Source: Gorsachius magnificus (lineage: Eukaryota > Chordata > Aves > Pelecaniformes > Ardeidae). Taken from it: DNA of 64,000 bases. The notes below the pieces were generated by a model. That model did no database searches. It was not told where the DNA came from and worked only from the letters and a program-made list of their open reading frames with translations. Numbering within the stretch: the first letter of the stretch is position 1; the number at the start of each line of letters is the position of its first letter. Position numbers and translations under genes: made by a program. Positions 24,201 through 39,200 of this stretch are shown here, piece by piece. The stretch is taken from positions 310,001 through 374,000 of the forward strand of contig CM067104.1 of assembly GCA_034008185.1 (NCBI GenBank). Direction: 5' to 3'.

Positions 24201-27200
24201 TCACGGCGCGGAGCAAAGACGATCACCGGCGCCACGCATGTTCGTTCTCCCGGGGATCCTGGGGTACAGAGCTTCATTTTGGTTTGATCTCCAGGCTCTG
24301 TACACACCCTCCCACCCAGGGGCCTGGGGAGCCGCTCGCCACCCCAACCCCAGAGGTGAAAGATTTTCCAGTAAGCAGGGAAGCAGAGAGAGACCAGGGA
24401 GCTTCCCAAGGCGCCCGTGGCCCGGCAGTGACTCCACACCCCACAGACCGAGCGCTGCGAAGAAGCGGTACCCTCATGCTTGATCTTTTACGGTCCCTTA
24501 ATCTGATTTCTCCGGCATCGCTAAAAGCTTCAGATCCTAGCAGAGCTCTGAGGGAAATCCAGCAAAAGAGCTGCTGCTCTACGAGTATTCCATCCGCCGA
24601 CCCCGAACGATTGTTAAATCTGCGCGCGCGTTCCTCCAGGATGGCGGCGTGCGTGCCGGCGAGCCTCCGCTGGCCCGCAACAGCCCCGACCGCGGGGACC
24701 CTCCTCTCCCTCCCACCCAGGTCTCCCATACGAACGCCCCCCCACTCGCTTTTATGCCTTTCAAATAACAAGAACGTCCAGAGCCCAGGAAAAGGCACCA
24801 CGGCCCCTAAATTACCCGTGGAATTCCGCCGTTCCATCCCAAGTGTTATTACAAGACCAGGATTTCAAACCAGCTGCTTTTGGCCCTGCGGGATGCGCCC
24901 GGCTGCCCAAGGGTCCAACGTACGACAGCACATCACGCACCCGCCGTTAAAAACTTGTATCAGAAACCCTAAATCCGCGTGTTCCGACAAAGCCAGGCCT
25001 GGGAGGCGCCCAGCCACGCGCCAGCGGCGTCGCTCAGGGACGCTTCCGTAGGGAAAGGTATTCGAGGTGCTCCTGGGTCCGGACTGACGCCCAAGGGGCT
25101 CTAAGCCCCCAGGAGTTCAGCGCTCCCCAACCCTGCACCCGTGGGGGCCCTAATGGACTTTGGGGAAAGCGCAGAGCTGGGGAAGCTCAGCTCCACCACC
25201 CGATAACTGCATGGGAGAGGGTTTTCCGAGAAAGCCCGGCTTTCCATCACCAAATTAGTAAGACCAGGAAAACTCGTAGGGACCCAAGAGCGTGGATTGT
25301 TTGCCCGTACACAGATTTTTCCTAATGCTCCTACAAAACCATCAGCACCACGGGCACGGCCGTGAAGAGGAAGCTCAGAGCCCCCCTCAACAGCCACGAA
25401 CCGAAGGCTCGGTGCCACATCGCTGCTGAGCCCAGCACTGCCGGGGGACGCCCGACCGCTGAGCATTCCAAAAACCGAAAGAGGCGCTCAAGTTATCTTA
25501 ATGAGAAGGATGAGATGGGAAGGAGGGGATCCTCAGCAGAACGGCACACAGCTCGAGTCCCCAGCGGACGTTCCCAGCCGGCCCCCTCGGCACGGCCGCG
25601 GCACACGCACCCCTCCGTGCATTTCATGGTGGGGGTCGGGGCTGGATTTATTTTTGTCCTCGGTGGTGAAGAGGCGTAAAGGGGAAACCTGACTTTGTTT
25701 CTCCGGTTGAGACTCGAATAGGCTCTGGAAGGCCGGGAGCGAGAGCCAGGGCTGCCATTCTTCCCCGGCCGCTCCTCCAAATTCCTGCAGCCAAATGGTT
25801 CAAGAGCCCCTGAATGGGACATAATGACATCATTGATTGAATCATAATAGAGGGGGAAAGGGGGGGTGGGGAAAAGATGTATTTGTGTTACAGACAAAAG
25901 CGAAGTTCTGTTTCACAGCGGGGCCCAATGAAGAACCAGATGACTGGGCAGAGGGAGGTCAGAGAGTCCCCCCCCCAGCATCATCCCCCCGGGAGCGAGC
26001 CCTTCGCCACTCCCCGAAGGTTTGTCGGGGACGCGGCCCCCTTTCAGGCGGCGCGGGGATCAATGCGCGAGCAGGAGTCCCCCTGACCCCGCGCAGCGCT
26101 CTCGTCATTTATTTTTAAAAATGACATGGTGGGGGTGTGTACGTGCGCGTAGAGGGCTGGGGCGGAGGGGGAAGCGCTTCCCGAGGAATAGCGGCTAACG
26201 CCAAACTGCCTGGGGAGCTGGAGCCGGCAGCGGACGGGGGCGACAGCGCAGCACGGAGCCCGGCAGCCACTTCGCGCTCGTTCCTTCCACATCAGCTCTT
26301 TCCCCGTGCCATAGGATGGGGGTGAACACGTAAGCGCAGTTTTGGGAGGGGGTTAGCTGAGCCACGGTGCTGCCACCCCGCTGCCCAACGGAAGCCCCCC
26401 CCAGCCCTTTCGGAGGGCGGCCGGGCGCCCAGTTGACGTTTTGATTGGAAACAAAAGTCATGGGTTTCTCCAGCTGGTGTTTTCTCATCCTGCCTCGGCA
26501 AGGGCTACAGAAAACATCACATGATACCCAGTAAGCACTGAAAGATAATGAAAGCCACAATCTTATCGGGTGTAGAAGGGCATAAGAAGTTCTCAGGTGC
26601 CCAAGTGCAGGAGTTTCCAGCGCAGGGGGCAATGACCCGGTGGCACAGAGCCCACCGCCGACCCCAGAGACTGCTCCGTGTGCAGGAGAGCCCAGGGTGG
26701 GCTCTGGGTGCCCTGCACCGTCCCAGGGTGGGCACACGGGCTCCAGCCCCAGGCAGGGCTGGCTCTGCCCAAGCAGCTCCCTCTGCTCTTCCCTACAGCC
26801 CCAAACCCTCTCGACCCGGCCATTCACCCCCTGAATTCCCAAACCCCAGTCACGTACGCACTGACCACAGAGAGGGGCAGCTCCACCTTTGCCTGATCCC
26901 TGGAGGGATTTAAAAGCCAGGCAGATGGGGTGCTGAGGGCCAGGGTTTGGTGCTGGGATGGCAGGGTTAGGGGAACGGTCGGGCTTGGTGAGCTTAAACA
27001 ATTCTGTGATGTGGAGCTTATGCATGGGGAAGTGTGAGCTAAGCCCTCGCAAAGCCCCTGGTAAAGCGCAAAGTCAGAACGTCCCAAATTGAAAATTCTG
27101 GGAAGCCCTGGCAGGTAAGGAGCAAAATCCCCCCCCGAGCCCATGCAGGAGGGGCAGGGGAGCCTGCCTGGAATGGGGGGGGGGGGGGGGGGGGGTCACG

Positions 27201-30200
27201 AAAGGTTCTGGGGAGATCGGGAAGAGCCCAGTCACAGCAACCAGCACCATGGGAGAAAACACCACGAGCAAAAACACGCAGGGCAGCTCTGCAGCCCCAG
27301 GGCTTGCCCACAGCACCCTGCTCGCCGCCGGCACACAGGACCCGGGCCGCTGCCCGGGCTGTCCGAGCAGGGGAGGGAGCCGGCGGCAAGGTTTACAAGC
27401 GTGGGTAACTGAGGCAGCAGGGGAGAGGGAAAGTATTGTGGATGTGCCAGAGGGGAGGAAATAACAGCGGCCGAGCACGCAGGTGACCGAGGGTCACAGC
27501 ACAGGCACCGGGGAAGGGACACCCCGAGACACAGGCTCTCCAGCTTTCCAGCCCCTCGGGCACAGCCACTTCCCCGCTGCACGGCCGAACTTGAACCCTT
27601 CTGGCACAACTGAGTTCTAGGGGAGCAGCAGGAAAGCGCTGGCACCTCCGCCAAGGCGATAGGATGGGCTTCCCGGGAGCGCTGCGCTCGCATTCCTGCG
27701 CGGTTCCTGCGTGCCCGCAGGCGCACGGTCAACCCAAAACCACGAAGAGACGCTCCCACCCGAGAAGAGCAACCGGCGGCTCCTTACAAGGCACCGGGGC
27801 TCCTCGTCCCTTTGCGCCTCGTTAACCTCACCACTTCTCATTCGCACAACCCCTTCACGGGAACGGGGAGTAACACCTTCGGAAGAGCAACAAGCATCAT
27901 GCCGCTAAAAGAGCGGAGGGACCGTGCAGACCGGCAACCGGAGCGTCCTTCCAGCGTTTATGATCTGCCCAGTCCAAAAACGGTGACAACCCCTCGAAAG
28001 GCATCATGGTCCAATGCTCCTGTTTCAAATTCATCTTCATCCTCCTGCGCAGGAATCCACCCGCAGTCGGGCTCGCGGGACGTGGCCATCGGACACACCA
28101 GCGCCGAGGCACACATCACCTCGAGCTCCTCTGGGCTCCAGCGAGGCCTCTGCCCCCAGCAGCAAGCCCGGCTTTCTCTTCCCTGCACAAGGGAGAAGAC
28201 TGGTTGGACAAAACCTCATCATTTGTCTTCTAGGAAACACAAGACCTTAATTTCCTTGCACAATCCCATCGTATGACAGCTGGATCACCAGGGATTGGGG
28301 ACTGGAAACCAAAAATCCATCCTTCTCCCCAGAGGAGACCATTGTGTTGCCCTTGGCCAGAGAGCATTGGGCTGGTGAAGACCACCACAGCCCTCGAGGG
28401 AAATCGTTGCTTTGTCTTAAGTGAAGAAAAAAAACCACAAAATGGAAAAACAACTGAGGTCTGTTACGCCTTTACGTTCGTCTTGTGACCTCAGGTCTTA
28501 TTTCCACTGGGTTGCAGCCCTGCGAAGGTCCAGATTCATCTTCAAGCGCACCAGTAAGCCACGTGCTGGCACGCAGGCTCTGCTGAGCCTTCCCTCCCCA
28601 CACCCACACCTCCCGCAGCCCGGGTCGGGGCCACGACCACGCCACGCAGCCCGTACCCGACAGCGCCCGGCAGCCTTTGTCCAGAGGCGCCCCGGTGCTG
28701 AGCTTCGCCCCGTCCAGGATGGGGACGGGGAGGGCTTGCTGGCTGCGGGAGTGTTAAAAAGAAGACCACACCACCCCCCCCGTCACAAAAGGCGAACACA
28801 AACGTTCCCCCTGCCCGGGGATGCTGCCCGCGCCGGCGATGCGGTCGACACAAACCCCTTCCCCGAGCAACCGGGGAGGGGGCAGGGGCGGCGGAGGCCT
28901 CGCTTACAGCACCCTTGTGTTAGAACGTCCATGACTGCCAGCACTATTCTTCACCTTGTCACTTCCCATTATCTTAAACCAACGGGGCCGCATTCAGCGG
29001 CTCCACTTGGGAAAGAGCGACGTGGCTCTGCGGGGGCCGGGGGAAGGAGAGGCAGCGTGCACTGGGGGTCACGGCGGCATGCAGCTAACGCACGCAGCCG
29101 GCCCAACACCGACCCGCGCAGGGCTCCCGGCCGGGAGGGAACAATAAGTTCTTCGAGGATTAGCGCTCAGTTTCCCTAAACCCCTGCGGGGGTCAGCTGG
29201 AAACCCTCCAGGGTTTACCTGCAGAATCGTCAAGGCTGGAGCTCCCTCAGGAGCGAGGTCTGCCTTGGGACCTTCCGACACGGACGCTGTCACCCGCCTG
29301 CAGTCAGACCAGCTCAGCAACAGCCATGGCAAAAAGAGAAAAAATGAAAATAAAGCAAAGCATGGAAGAGCTCGGCCTTCGCAGAATCACCTGCGGCTGA
29401 GCCTCCTGCGGCGAGCGCGGGCCGACGCTTTCTGGCCACGCAGAATTGCATCGCGCCAGCTTCGACGCTCCTTGCTCGTTGCCTTGCTCTGGATCCGGAT
29501 CTTCCGAGGGCGTTTCTGCACGCCCACGCCGTTGTGGCTGCGTTCCCCTACCTGACCTAGTTTCTACTTTCCGCAGGGTTACTGAAAAGGTTCCGTAACA
29601 AGCAAAAGCACGAGGGGTGTTTTGAAGGCTTTGCTTTCATTTCACTCCTTAAACCAGGACTATTTTTTAATCTGCTCCCTCTGTAAACCCGGCTGCCTTA
29701 GTTACCATAAGCCCAACTCAGAGGGAGACGGAAAATCCTTTAAAAATTACCTAAAGCAGCTTTTTTAAAATACCTAAAAATACTGAGGTAAAAGCACAGC
29801 ATCACAGGAATTTTAGGGCACAGGGAAAAGAAGTCCCGAGAGCAGCACCGGGACGCAGCCGGCAGACGCGCTCTCATCCACCGCGCGGTCTGTCACGACG
29901 CACCGGCTCCTCCGCGCCCCACACGCTACCCCTGCCCATTCCACGTGTCACCGCGGCGTGGGTCCCCAAGGGAGGAAACTTTGGCGTGGCTGATTTAGGA
30001 AGCACCGAGTGCTCCACAAACCCCTTCATGTCCTACACCATGGGCGTGTGGACAACACACGGATGAGCCCTCAGCTTCTCAGGACCAATGCCACCACTCT
30101 GGGAAGGGACAGCGTGCCGAAGGTGCTGCCCTGGGCCATCCTTCGTGCGTACCCTACTCGCAACGCGCTATGGAAGGTAAAAGAGAAAGCGAGAGAGAAA

Positions 30201-33200
30201 GAGGAATTAAGATGAAGCAGAGAGAAAGAGAAGGGGCTGGGCTATAGCCCAGAGGTGACGGCCACAGCAGGGCTGGGGTACGAAGCAGAGAGGAGAGTAA
30301 CCGAAAGGCATAAAGCTGGTGACAGCCAGAAAGAGTGGAGTTTAAGGCAGGGGGACAGAAAAAAAAAAAAATATTCTGGGGCATGTGCCCTTTGAAAGGA
30401 TGCAGGAGCCACCTCTTCAAAGTGGCAGCCAAGAGCATTTCTTGACAACAAACTGGCCACGGGCATGTGCCACCACGCACGACACGTCTGTCCCTGCTGC
30501 GAGCCAGAAACGGCCCTCGCCCACCAATCCTTTCCCTTCCCTCTGCCAACACCAGCACGTCTCCCCCCCGCCACCCTCCGCTCCCTTGGTGGTTAATAGC
30601 TTCTCATCCGGGGCTGGCAGGGGGTGCTTGGAAAGATTGCAGGCAGGAAAATTATCCAGGAACAGGATTCCTCCTCAGCACGTTATTATAAGCTTGCTGG
30701 AAGCCAAACAATTAAGGCAATTGTTTCCCCGCTCTCATTTAGCTGTTTTGTATACACGCAGACTTTCTGCTGGTCCACTGACCCCTGCTCGCCTCCACCA
30801 CCACGCGGACGTCACGCAGCCGGGCTGCCGGCTCCGGCCAGCTGATCTCCGGCAAGCCCAGCTCTTATCTGCTCCCTGTAAAACACATTCTCATTAACCA
30901 GAATTAAACCAGCGTTAATCTAGAATCATGACTGACGGCCGTATTAAAACATTAACTCTTCCTAGCCAGGAGCGGCAGTGCCTCCGGATCGGGGGGATAC
31001 TCTGGCATCCCACCAGGGCTCACAGCTCAGGGCTACAGCTCCAGCTGTAAAACGGGAGAGTTTTTGCAACTAGGTGAAGAAAAATGAAGTTATTCAAGGC
31101 GAGACGCGGTTTGAGAGTTGTGCTCCCTACTCTGCCTCGCCACAGACGGGTCACTGCACCGCTCGCTCGACACACACAGAAACTTCCCCCCACCCTGGGA
31201 AGTCACCGAGTGGGTGACAGGACAGGTTCCCCGTGACGAGGGACAGGGGAGATTTGCAGCAAAAATCCTTTGTTGCACCCCCAGCGCAGGGAGAGGAGGG
31301 CTCCGAGCGGGGACTCCCTGCCTCGGGGCGACTGTGGAGCAGAGTCTCTGCTCCCAGCCTCGGAACGGCCGAGGGTTAATCAGCTAATTGTTCGTAAGGC
31401 GGTTCGAGACCTTCACATTGAAGGGGAGATATCAAGGGCAATTATTTTAGTCATCTGCGTGGATCGGGAAAGGTATTTGATAACGTAACACAACGGTGGC
31501 AAACGTTGCTTTTATGTTATCCCGAGGGCTCTCGCTGTCCATTTGGTGCCAACGCTTGCTCAGCGGGAGGCTTACAAGGCTATTTTATCCATACAGAGCC
31601 AACCACCCCCTCGGAGAAATGCTTCTGAATCACAGCCACCAGGCAGGCAGCTCCCAACCCCGCACATAAAACCCGCAGCCAAACGTCCTCCCCCCGGGGA
31701 GCGGGGAGTCCGAGTGTTACGGGGAGCAGCTGCTCTGGAGAGGGAAGGTTTACAAGTGGGGGGGGTTAAGTACGACTAACAGGAGTCAAGGGATGGTAGC
31801 GTCAGGTCAGCAAGCGGGTGCTTGAACAGGAGGCCTCGGAGGGGAGAGGCAGTGCTACAGGGAGATAAACGCTTGCTTGATTTATTTTAAAAATTAATTT
31901 GATGGCCCCGTGCTGCCTTGAGACAAACGAGCACCTGCCCCTTCGGCTCCAGCACCGCCAACCTTTCTGTGCGCCCGCTCTCCTCCCAGCCACCGGGGTC
32001 TGGCTTCCCCTTCAGGCAGAGAGGAAGAGGATTTTAAACTTGAAAGATTTCTACCCCAGAGGGCTAACAGAGGGGGAAGGGGGGTTCAAAGCTACAGATG
32101 AGTTCACAGCCACTAGAGCAGCTCTGCATTTGCTCCCTGCTCACAGCGGGTCTGAAATCCCCCTTAGCTACGATCCTTCCCCCCCCCCACCCCGTCCCTA
32201 CCCCTCCCCAAACCAATTTGAATAGGAAATGAAGTGTGGCTCCGTGGAGACAATGGTTTATTGTAAAGTTTTTGCTGCGACGCACGGTATAAAAACCTGC
32301 CAAGACACATGTAAACATTCGCAACCGCCAGGCTCCTCCATAATGAAAAGCTATAAAGAACACCCAGGTGGGAAGCACAATACTACCAGCTAATTAAAGT
32401 AACCAATAATATTCCTCCCAGGAATGCAAGAGTGTGTTCCGCTCAGTGGGAGAAGCCACTTCTAAGCCCGTGAACTCGGCTTCCTGGTGGAGCAAACAAA
32501 AAAAAAACACCCACACAAAAAAAAGGACGTGGCGAGGCGAGCCCTGCCGCCGGACACTGCTCTGCAGAGCGCCCAGCCGGAGCCCGCAGGGGACACAAAG
32601 CCCAGCACCGGGCAATCTGGAGGCCAGAGCCAGCCCTGCCACCGACTCCTGACCTCAGGCGAGTCCTTCTCCCCACCGGTCGGTCTCAGTCTGTCCGACG
32701 GGGAGCAGTTCGTTAGCACGCAGCGAGCTGCGTGCGCAATCGGACCTCGCACTTCGGCGGTTTCGGGGGCCACAGCGCAACCCGGGAAGCCTGCTCCTTC
32801 CATAAGCCCCGGCTTCATTAAGCTGCAGCCACGCAATCCTACCCAGGGAAGGCCACGGCCATAAACATTGACAAGGCATATATTCCTCCTGAAAAATGGG
32901 AGCTCCTAGTGACAGGGTTAATGATGTTTGAGCAGCCTCTCACCCTGAGCTCCACATATCCCAGCCTTAATGCGCTGGCCTCCTTCCCCCACCCCCAAAG
33001 GGACAGGAGAGGGAAGGGGGGGGGGGAAACAGCGACCTCCAATGCCAGATATTTTCTACATCAGTGAATTCCCAGGGCCAGCGGAATAAAGCAGAACACT
33101 CATACGTGGAGAAACAGGCAGCAAAAAAGGTCAAATCCCCCCCCCAAGGAGGAGAGGGGCTTGTTTCGCAGGGCTGGAGAGAAGATGAACCTCCGCCGGC

Positions 33201-36200
33201 TCTTACCCTTTCCTGCATCGACAGGAGAGGTCTCCATGCCAACATTATCAATCCGTTATAGCCAGACAATTCTCTTTCACTCGCCACTATTTCCGAGCCG
33301 TGCTGCAGCTCGGCGTTCCTTAGTGCCCAGCAGAAAAGGCTGTTTCTGTGCGGGAAGCGCACAGGGCGCCGTATCGACCTCGGCATCTCATTACCCTTCC
33401 TTCCGTTTTCCCCAAACACGCTAAATCCACCTCCTCCCCGCTCTGCTACAGAACACATTTCGGCAAGGGATTATCACGCCGGTGAGCACACCGTCCTCCG
33501 GCACGCGTTCACCTCCACGCAGGCCCCGTGGCCCCCCCAGCACCATCCTGCCCCTTCGGCAAAGCCCACCCTCCCAGCTGGAGACAGCGCCGGGCTCCGT
33601 CTCCCGCCCCACCGATGGACCAGACGCAAAGGCCGAGCAAAACCAGCTGCTAGGAACGAGGGCCAGAAGCGGGGTTACACTGAGAAGTTTGGGTGTGTTT
33701 CTCCCCCGGAAAAAATAAAATAGCTTTAAGACCAAATTCATCCCCCCCTACTCATCTCATTTGTACTTCAAAGAGTTATTTCCTACCAGGCAGCTCTGGA
33801 CGCCTGCTCTTCAGAGAGCTCATTACCTCCGTCTTTACAGACTTGGCTCCCACCCCAGTCAGAAATGGGTGCTTACGCAGCGCGAGTCGAATGCCCGCAA
33901 ACAAACCCATTACACAGCCCACTAAAGGTGCCCCTTCCCAGCTTAAACCTGGGTGAACAACCTCAGAATTCAACACCTCTGTCCAGCAGCCGTAACTCTC
34001 TCGAAACTACACCAAGAGTCACAGACAGAGAAACAAACAGAAGGGAAGATGAAGGGGACAGCGCTGACAAGGCTCCCCCGGGGCCCGTGCCACTGCATTC
34101 GTAACAAGATGTGAAAGCCCAAGCAGCACGAAGGCTTTGAACGGTCACGGGGTGCTACCAGCTGGAGCACCGGGCCAATCTGGAGGTGCAAAGAGCATCC
34201 TGGAGGCCAAGGCACCTTACCTTCTTGGAGAGCGAGGAGACATTCAACCCAAATCTTTGAGCCCTTTCCTTTAATTTATCCATGTTTACCTATAAAGACA
34301 TAGGAAACAATTTATATTTCTTTTAAATCACTGTCACTCGAGTTGCAGGGGTAGAGACAAGGCCACCTCTGGGAAAAGCCTCCTGGAACAGACCTGTGCC
34401 CAGCGATCAGCCCCAGGGAAAACCCCCCGGGCACTGTGCTGCCACCCAGCAGCAGCTCCGGCCCGCACCCAGGGCTGCGGGACAGAACCAGCACCCCAAA
34501 CGAAGCAGCCAGGAACTGCCAGCCTGCCCCTTCGCCTCCTCAAACCAACTGAAGGATCAGCACCCCAGGTGCCGCTCCCCCTCCCGAAGGAGCGACCGCT
34601 CCTTTCGTTTCAGACCATTACTGCTGAGCCAGCTGCACCCAGTATCTTTCCAGCAGCACAAACAGAAAATCAACAGCTTTGGAGGCAAACCTGCCAGTTC
34701 TCCTAACAGCTACTGCCGCTGCGATCTGGCTGCCATGGGTTTAAGCAGCCGTCACTGCACCCTCACCCTTCCGAAACCATCGCGTCACATCTGAGCAGGC
34801 CCCCGGCCCAAGCAGCTCCCCAGCGCATCACCCAGCCTGCCTGGTTTCCCAGAGAGGCGCCAGCCATCGTCACGGCGCTTATCCCTAACGAGCCCCGACC
34901 TTCAGGGACGAGCCTTCCACCGCACATAGCTCTGCGGAGCAAACCCTGCTGCTATTCTGCCTCACGGATGGCTCATGCAAGGCCTTTCGTGCCCCTGGCA
35001 CCAGAAAAGCCTCGGACCTCGCCTGGCAATGGATCTTGGCTCAGCTTAACTCTGCTCCGCTCGTCCTCAATCGAGCGTGCACACACCGAGCCGGCCGCCC
35101 AGCATGACGGAGCGCTCAGCCCCACACACTTCGGTGCCTCCTACTTCGACCTGGAAGTCAGAGAGGCAAAGCAGCACCGGCCCCTTAAAGCAGAGGGATT
35201 TACCCCAGGTGATTCGTCATCTCCACTCCTGAAGCACAATTCAAGCAGTTCAAAGAAAAAAGTGAGAATGAAAACAGGGCATATGAAAAAAAAAAAAAAA
35301 AAAGAACCACACACAAAAACCATCTCTCTCCCCACCTTTGTTCCTTCCAGCATTTCATTCTAAAGTCAGCCTGTGGGAAAACTGCCAGAAGAGGCAGCTG
35401 GGGACGGGAGCCCACCCGGCTCAGCGCAGGCTCGGCATCGGGGCGGGCTACGCCATTCGCTCTCACCCCGCAGAGGTTGCTCCTGGACCGTTTATGGTAG
35501 CTCCTGCAGACAGGAACCACTTCCTACAAACCACAGCGCGTGTTCAGGGCCTGACCAGTAAAGTCAAGAACAAGAAGCGTTTCTTACCATGGGTTTGCTG
35601 TCTGCAGAGAGGCCTGAAACGAGGAAGCAAGAAAAAGAAATCCCAGTTAGAGAACAAACATCGGGAGCAGCACCCTACCTAAAAGGGGGCGCAGCAAAGC
35701 CACAGCCTTGCCCCTGTCCCAGCACAGTGAGGAGCTGCCTGCCCTGTTTTTCCCAGCTTCTCTCTCTGCTCACTACAGAATGAGTCTCCCAATTTCTTTT
35801 CCGCCTTCAAATCAGCTTCTCCACCCGCAAGCTGCGGCCATCCCACCTCACCAAGGCAGCTGTGGCCACTGAACCCGACATTTTATGAAGCCAAACGATG
35901 TTGGGCACTCTGTTCAAGGACACCACCGAAAAGGCCGGCTTGTGTTTCCAGTCGTGTTTAGGAAACAGATGCTGGGGAAAGCATCTGAGCTACTGGGGGA
36001 ACAACACGTGGCCTTTTCTTCCCAGTTCTACAGTTCCCACCCAGAGCTCCTGAGCGCCATCAGGAAAAGGGACAGAAGTGAAAACAAAGGTGGTCCCACC
36101 GGCAGGGTTGTTTCGGTTTGTTTTTTTTTTTTTCCCAGGAATAATTAAATATTTGCAGTAAAGTCACTCCAGGAATTGGTTCTGGTTCACCTCCTCACCT

Positions 36201-39200
36201 TTAGTCGAAACTGTGGCCAAACCAAACCTGCCGAAGGCAAACAGAGCTTGATCAGAGACTGGGCAAGATAAGGGCAGCCAGTACCTGACACGTCGAGTCC
36301 CAGGCACGAGATTTCCCTTCAAATACTTTTCATGAGTGTACTTGAGCAGAACTGGTTTGGGGGCAAGATCAACCAGAACACGCCAAACGCAATTGCTGCG
36401 GCAGCGCCCGCACTTACTCTGCGGACAGCGAGTCCCCGCTGCCTTCACCAAACCAACGCAGTGCCCAGGCCGCGAGCCGGGTCACCAGCAGCTCACCACT
36501 TTCCCCTTTCCTTGCCAGAATAACTGAGAACTGCCGGAAATTCCACTGGTATTTCAGCCCAAGCAACCAGTAAAGCACCCATCAAGCTCTCCACAATCAG
36601 ACACAGCCCAAATCAGTCCTGGGGGTCTCCTGCCTCACGAGGAGCCCCCTCTCCCTGCAGGTGTAACACAAACCCGCCAGCAAGTCCTTGGCTCAGGCTG
36701 GGGGCAACCTCTGCCTCGTTTTTCAGGCTCCTCCCCAGCGCTGATGTCCCACCACCCCAGCGCAGCACAGAGCCACATTCACCTCCCACCGGCAGGCACG
36801 TCCGGAGCAGCCTTCTCCCAGGCAAGAAGAGGGGAGAAGGCTCCAGGCGTAGACTCACCGAGCTGCCCGCGCTGCCTTCTTGCTCTCCAGGCTCACGGGG
36901 ACGTTGAAGCGTTCAGCCCTCTTCTGCATTCGCTGGAGGAAGGGAGAGAAAGGAACCAAGTGAGGAAGAGCAAAGATTTGAAGGGTACGGAAAGGGGGTT
37001 CTGCAGATGGAGAGAGGCAAACTCAGCACCAGCGTGCCCTGCTGGACCAGCAGCGCGCAGTCCGGAAAGGGGAAAACCACCCCCCTGCACCCGTGGGTGA
37101 AGGGAGAGCTGCTGCTGCAGGCGCCTTCCGTGGGCTCCTGCCATCCAAGAAGCCACCCCGCAGCCTCCAGGACAAACGCTTGACCCAAAGGTGCTCTCAT
37201 GTTCTGATAAACACAGGCCAAATTAAAAAAAAACAAACACCACACCAAAAACCAAACCAACCAATAAAACCCAGTGTGCCGTTACTGCGCCGCTCCAGGA
37301 GCGTTCCCAGGGAAGACGTGCCAAACGAGAACGGCACCGGGGAGCTGACAGAGACGGGCGACTGTTTTAAGATGCCGCAAGGCTGCGACTCGCACTGGAA
37401 GCTGGGACATGGGCACGCAGGCCGAAGCATGGCACGCCTCGGCCGGGGAAGCCCTCGTGCCAGAGGGAACGGAGCAGCGCTCCTGGCAGGGACTACAAAG
37501 GCAGCGGCCCTGACTTCCCTCCCGGAGGCAGGAAGCAAGCGGTAGGCACAACCAGCTCCGGCTGATTTGGAAGGAGAGAGGCAAACAACATTTCCTTTTC
37601 TTTCCTGCTAAGCAAAAAGCCAAGTACGCAAGAAAAGGGGATGGGGGGTGGGGGTGGTGTTTGTTTTCAGGGAACTTATTTATCTGGCGCAAGCCTTTTC
37701 ATGAGAGACAGCACCATTCACGCAGCTGGCGCAGCCTCGCAAGGGGAGTTTGCCCTTAGCGGCGTGATTCGAGACGAAATTCAGCTGCGCAGAAAGGACT
37801 CGGCCCCCTGCCCTTGCCACGGGCACGGCTCGCCTGGCGTAGAGCAACGCCGCCCTGCGCATGGAAAAGCTGGGAAACGTCGGGCGTGCAAGGGTTTGTG
37901 CCTACGAGTATTAAATCCCCTTAGAAGCTTAAGGGAAATATTTAACATTTTTTTATGACACAAGGGCCCAGAAATGTGCTTGGTGCTTTAAAGGTTAGAG
38001 AAACAGAGATTGTTTTAATGGAAACATTTACTTTAGCCAAAAGCACAGTGAGGAGCGCAATCAACATGTGCATCAAAACATAAACATTTAGGAAAGCCCG
38101 ACTGGGAACGGCCTCAGCGCCGAGGCGTTGTGCTCAGCTGAGTAGAAGCCATGAAGGCAGAAAAGGCGCCGCCGCAGTCCAAGCGCCTTTCCTTACTCTT
38201 CCTGACACTTTGCAGAACAGCCAAAAGGAACACCTCAAGGGGCGGCTTCCGGAAGGACCCGCGGCTGCAGACAAGCCGTGCCAGATGGGAGCCAAGGCCC
38301 CACCAGCCCCAGGTCCCCCCGAAAGGGCTGGGTATGCTCGGGGTGGGGGTCTGCCCCCTCTGCACAAAGGGCTGACTGCGCTTCAGGCGGCGCTCACATT
38401 TGTATTCGTTTATCCCCGGCGGTCGCCCTTCCTAGGAATTTGTCTCCTCGCTTTTTGAACTCCTCTGTTTCTAGCACCCTTAACAGCCCATGGCAACAGC
38501 CCCCCAGTGTTCCATTATGCACTGTACAGGAAAATAAGCCCTTTTTATCTTCAAAAACCATCTACGGCAATTTTGGCAAGACCCGATTCAACCTCAATCA
38601 AAAAAAAAAAGCGGATTCCCTGCTAACAGGTTTGGTAGAATTTGGAGAAAAACAAAGGGCAAGAGCATAACGTCAGCAAGGTCGCTTAACGAGCAACTGA
38701 ACCAGCTCCAGCCGAGGGCAGCCCCACGTGGCGGGGGACATCGCTCCTTCAGCGACACTGCCAGCCCGCATCAGGGACCACGCTTCTCCTTGTTACTCCT
38801 TCGCTGAGGTCATAATCCTCTGCTTGCGACATCACCCTGGTTGCTGTGGCAATGATCGTGTCCCAAACAGAAGATTAAAACTCTAAAGTGATGGCGAACA
38901 GCAGGGAGACAAGAATCGGGTTCTCATAGCGATGTCGTTATGGAACACGAGGAAAAAAATACGGGGGAGGAACAGAGAACCACACTCACGGACTCCTGAG
39001 CCTCAAGGCTCCGCAAAACCTCGCCAGAGGAGGGGGCAGCTTCTGAGCGTGTTCGTTTTAAACGAGCCCAGCAAATGGAAGCACCCGAGTTGAGAGAAGA
39101 TAAAGACGAGATGATGGGTCAAGCTCGCAGCAGCTCCCCCCCCAGCCGCTCACTCGTCACAGCGTATCCGCAACAACGCTCTGGAGCCGTACGTGTCTGG

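Larger units (their letters stand above)
17097..34220. other. 17-kb SARNP intron between exons 9 and 10
   Basis: No coding exon on either strand could be matched to a known protein in this long intron. It contains two CR1-like fragments (about 23880-24146 and 26880-27016), a 30-bp tandem repeat at 20501-20583 and a poly-G run near 27176-27196. The many open frames listed by chance are GC-driven and lack splice signals in a sensible arrangement. Confidence 0.65.
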
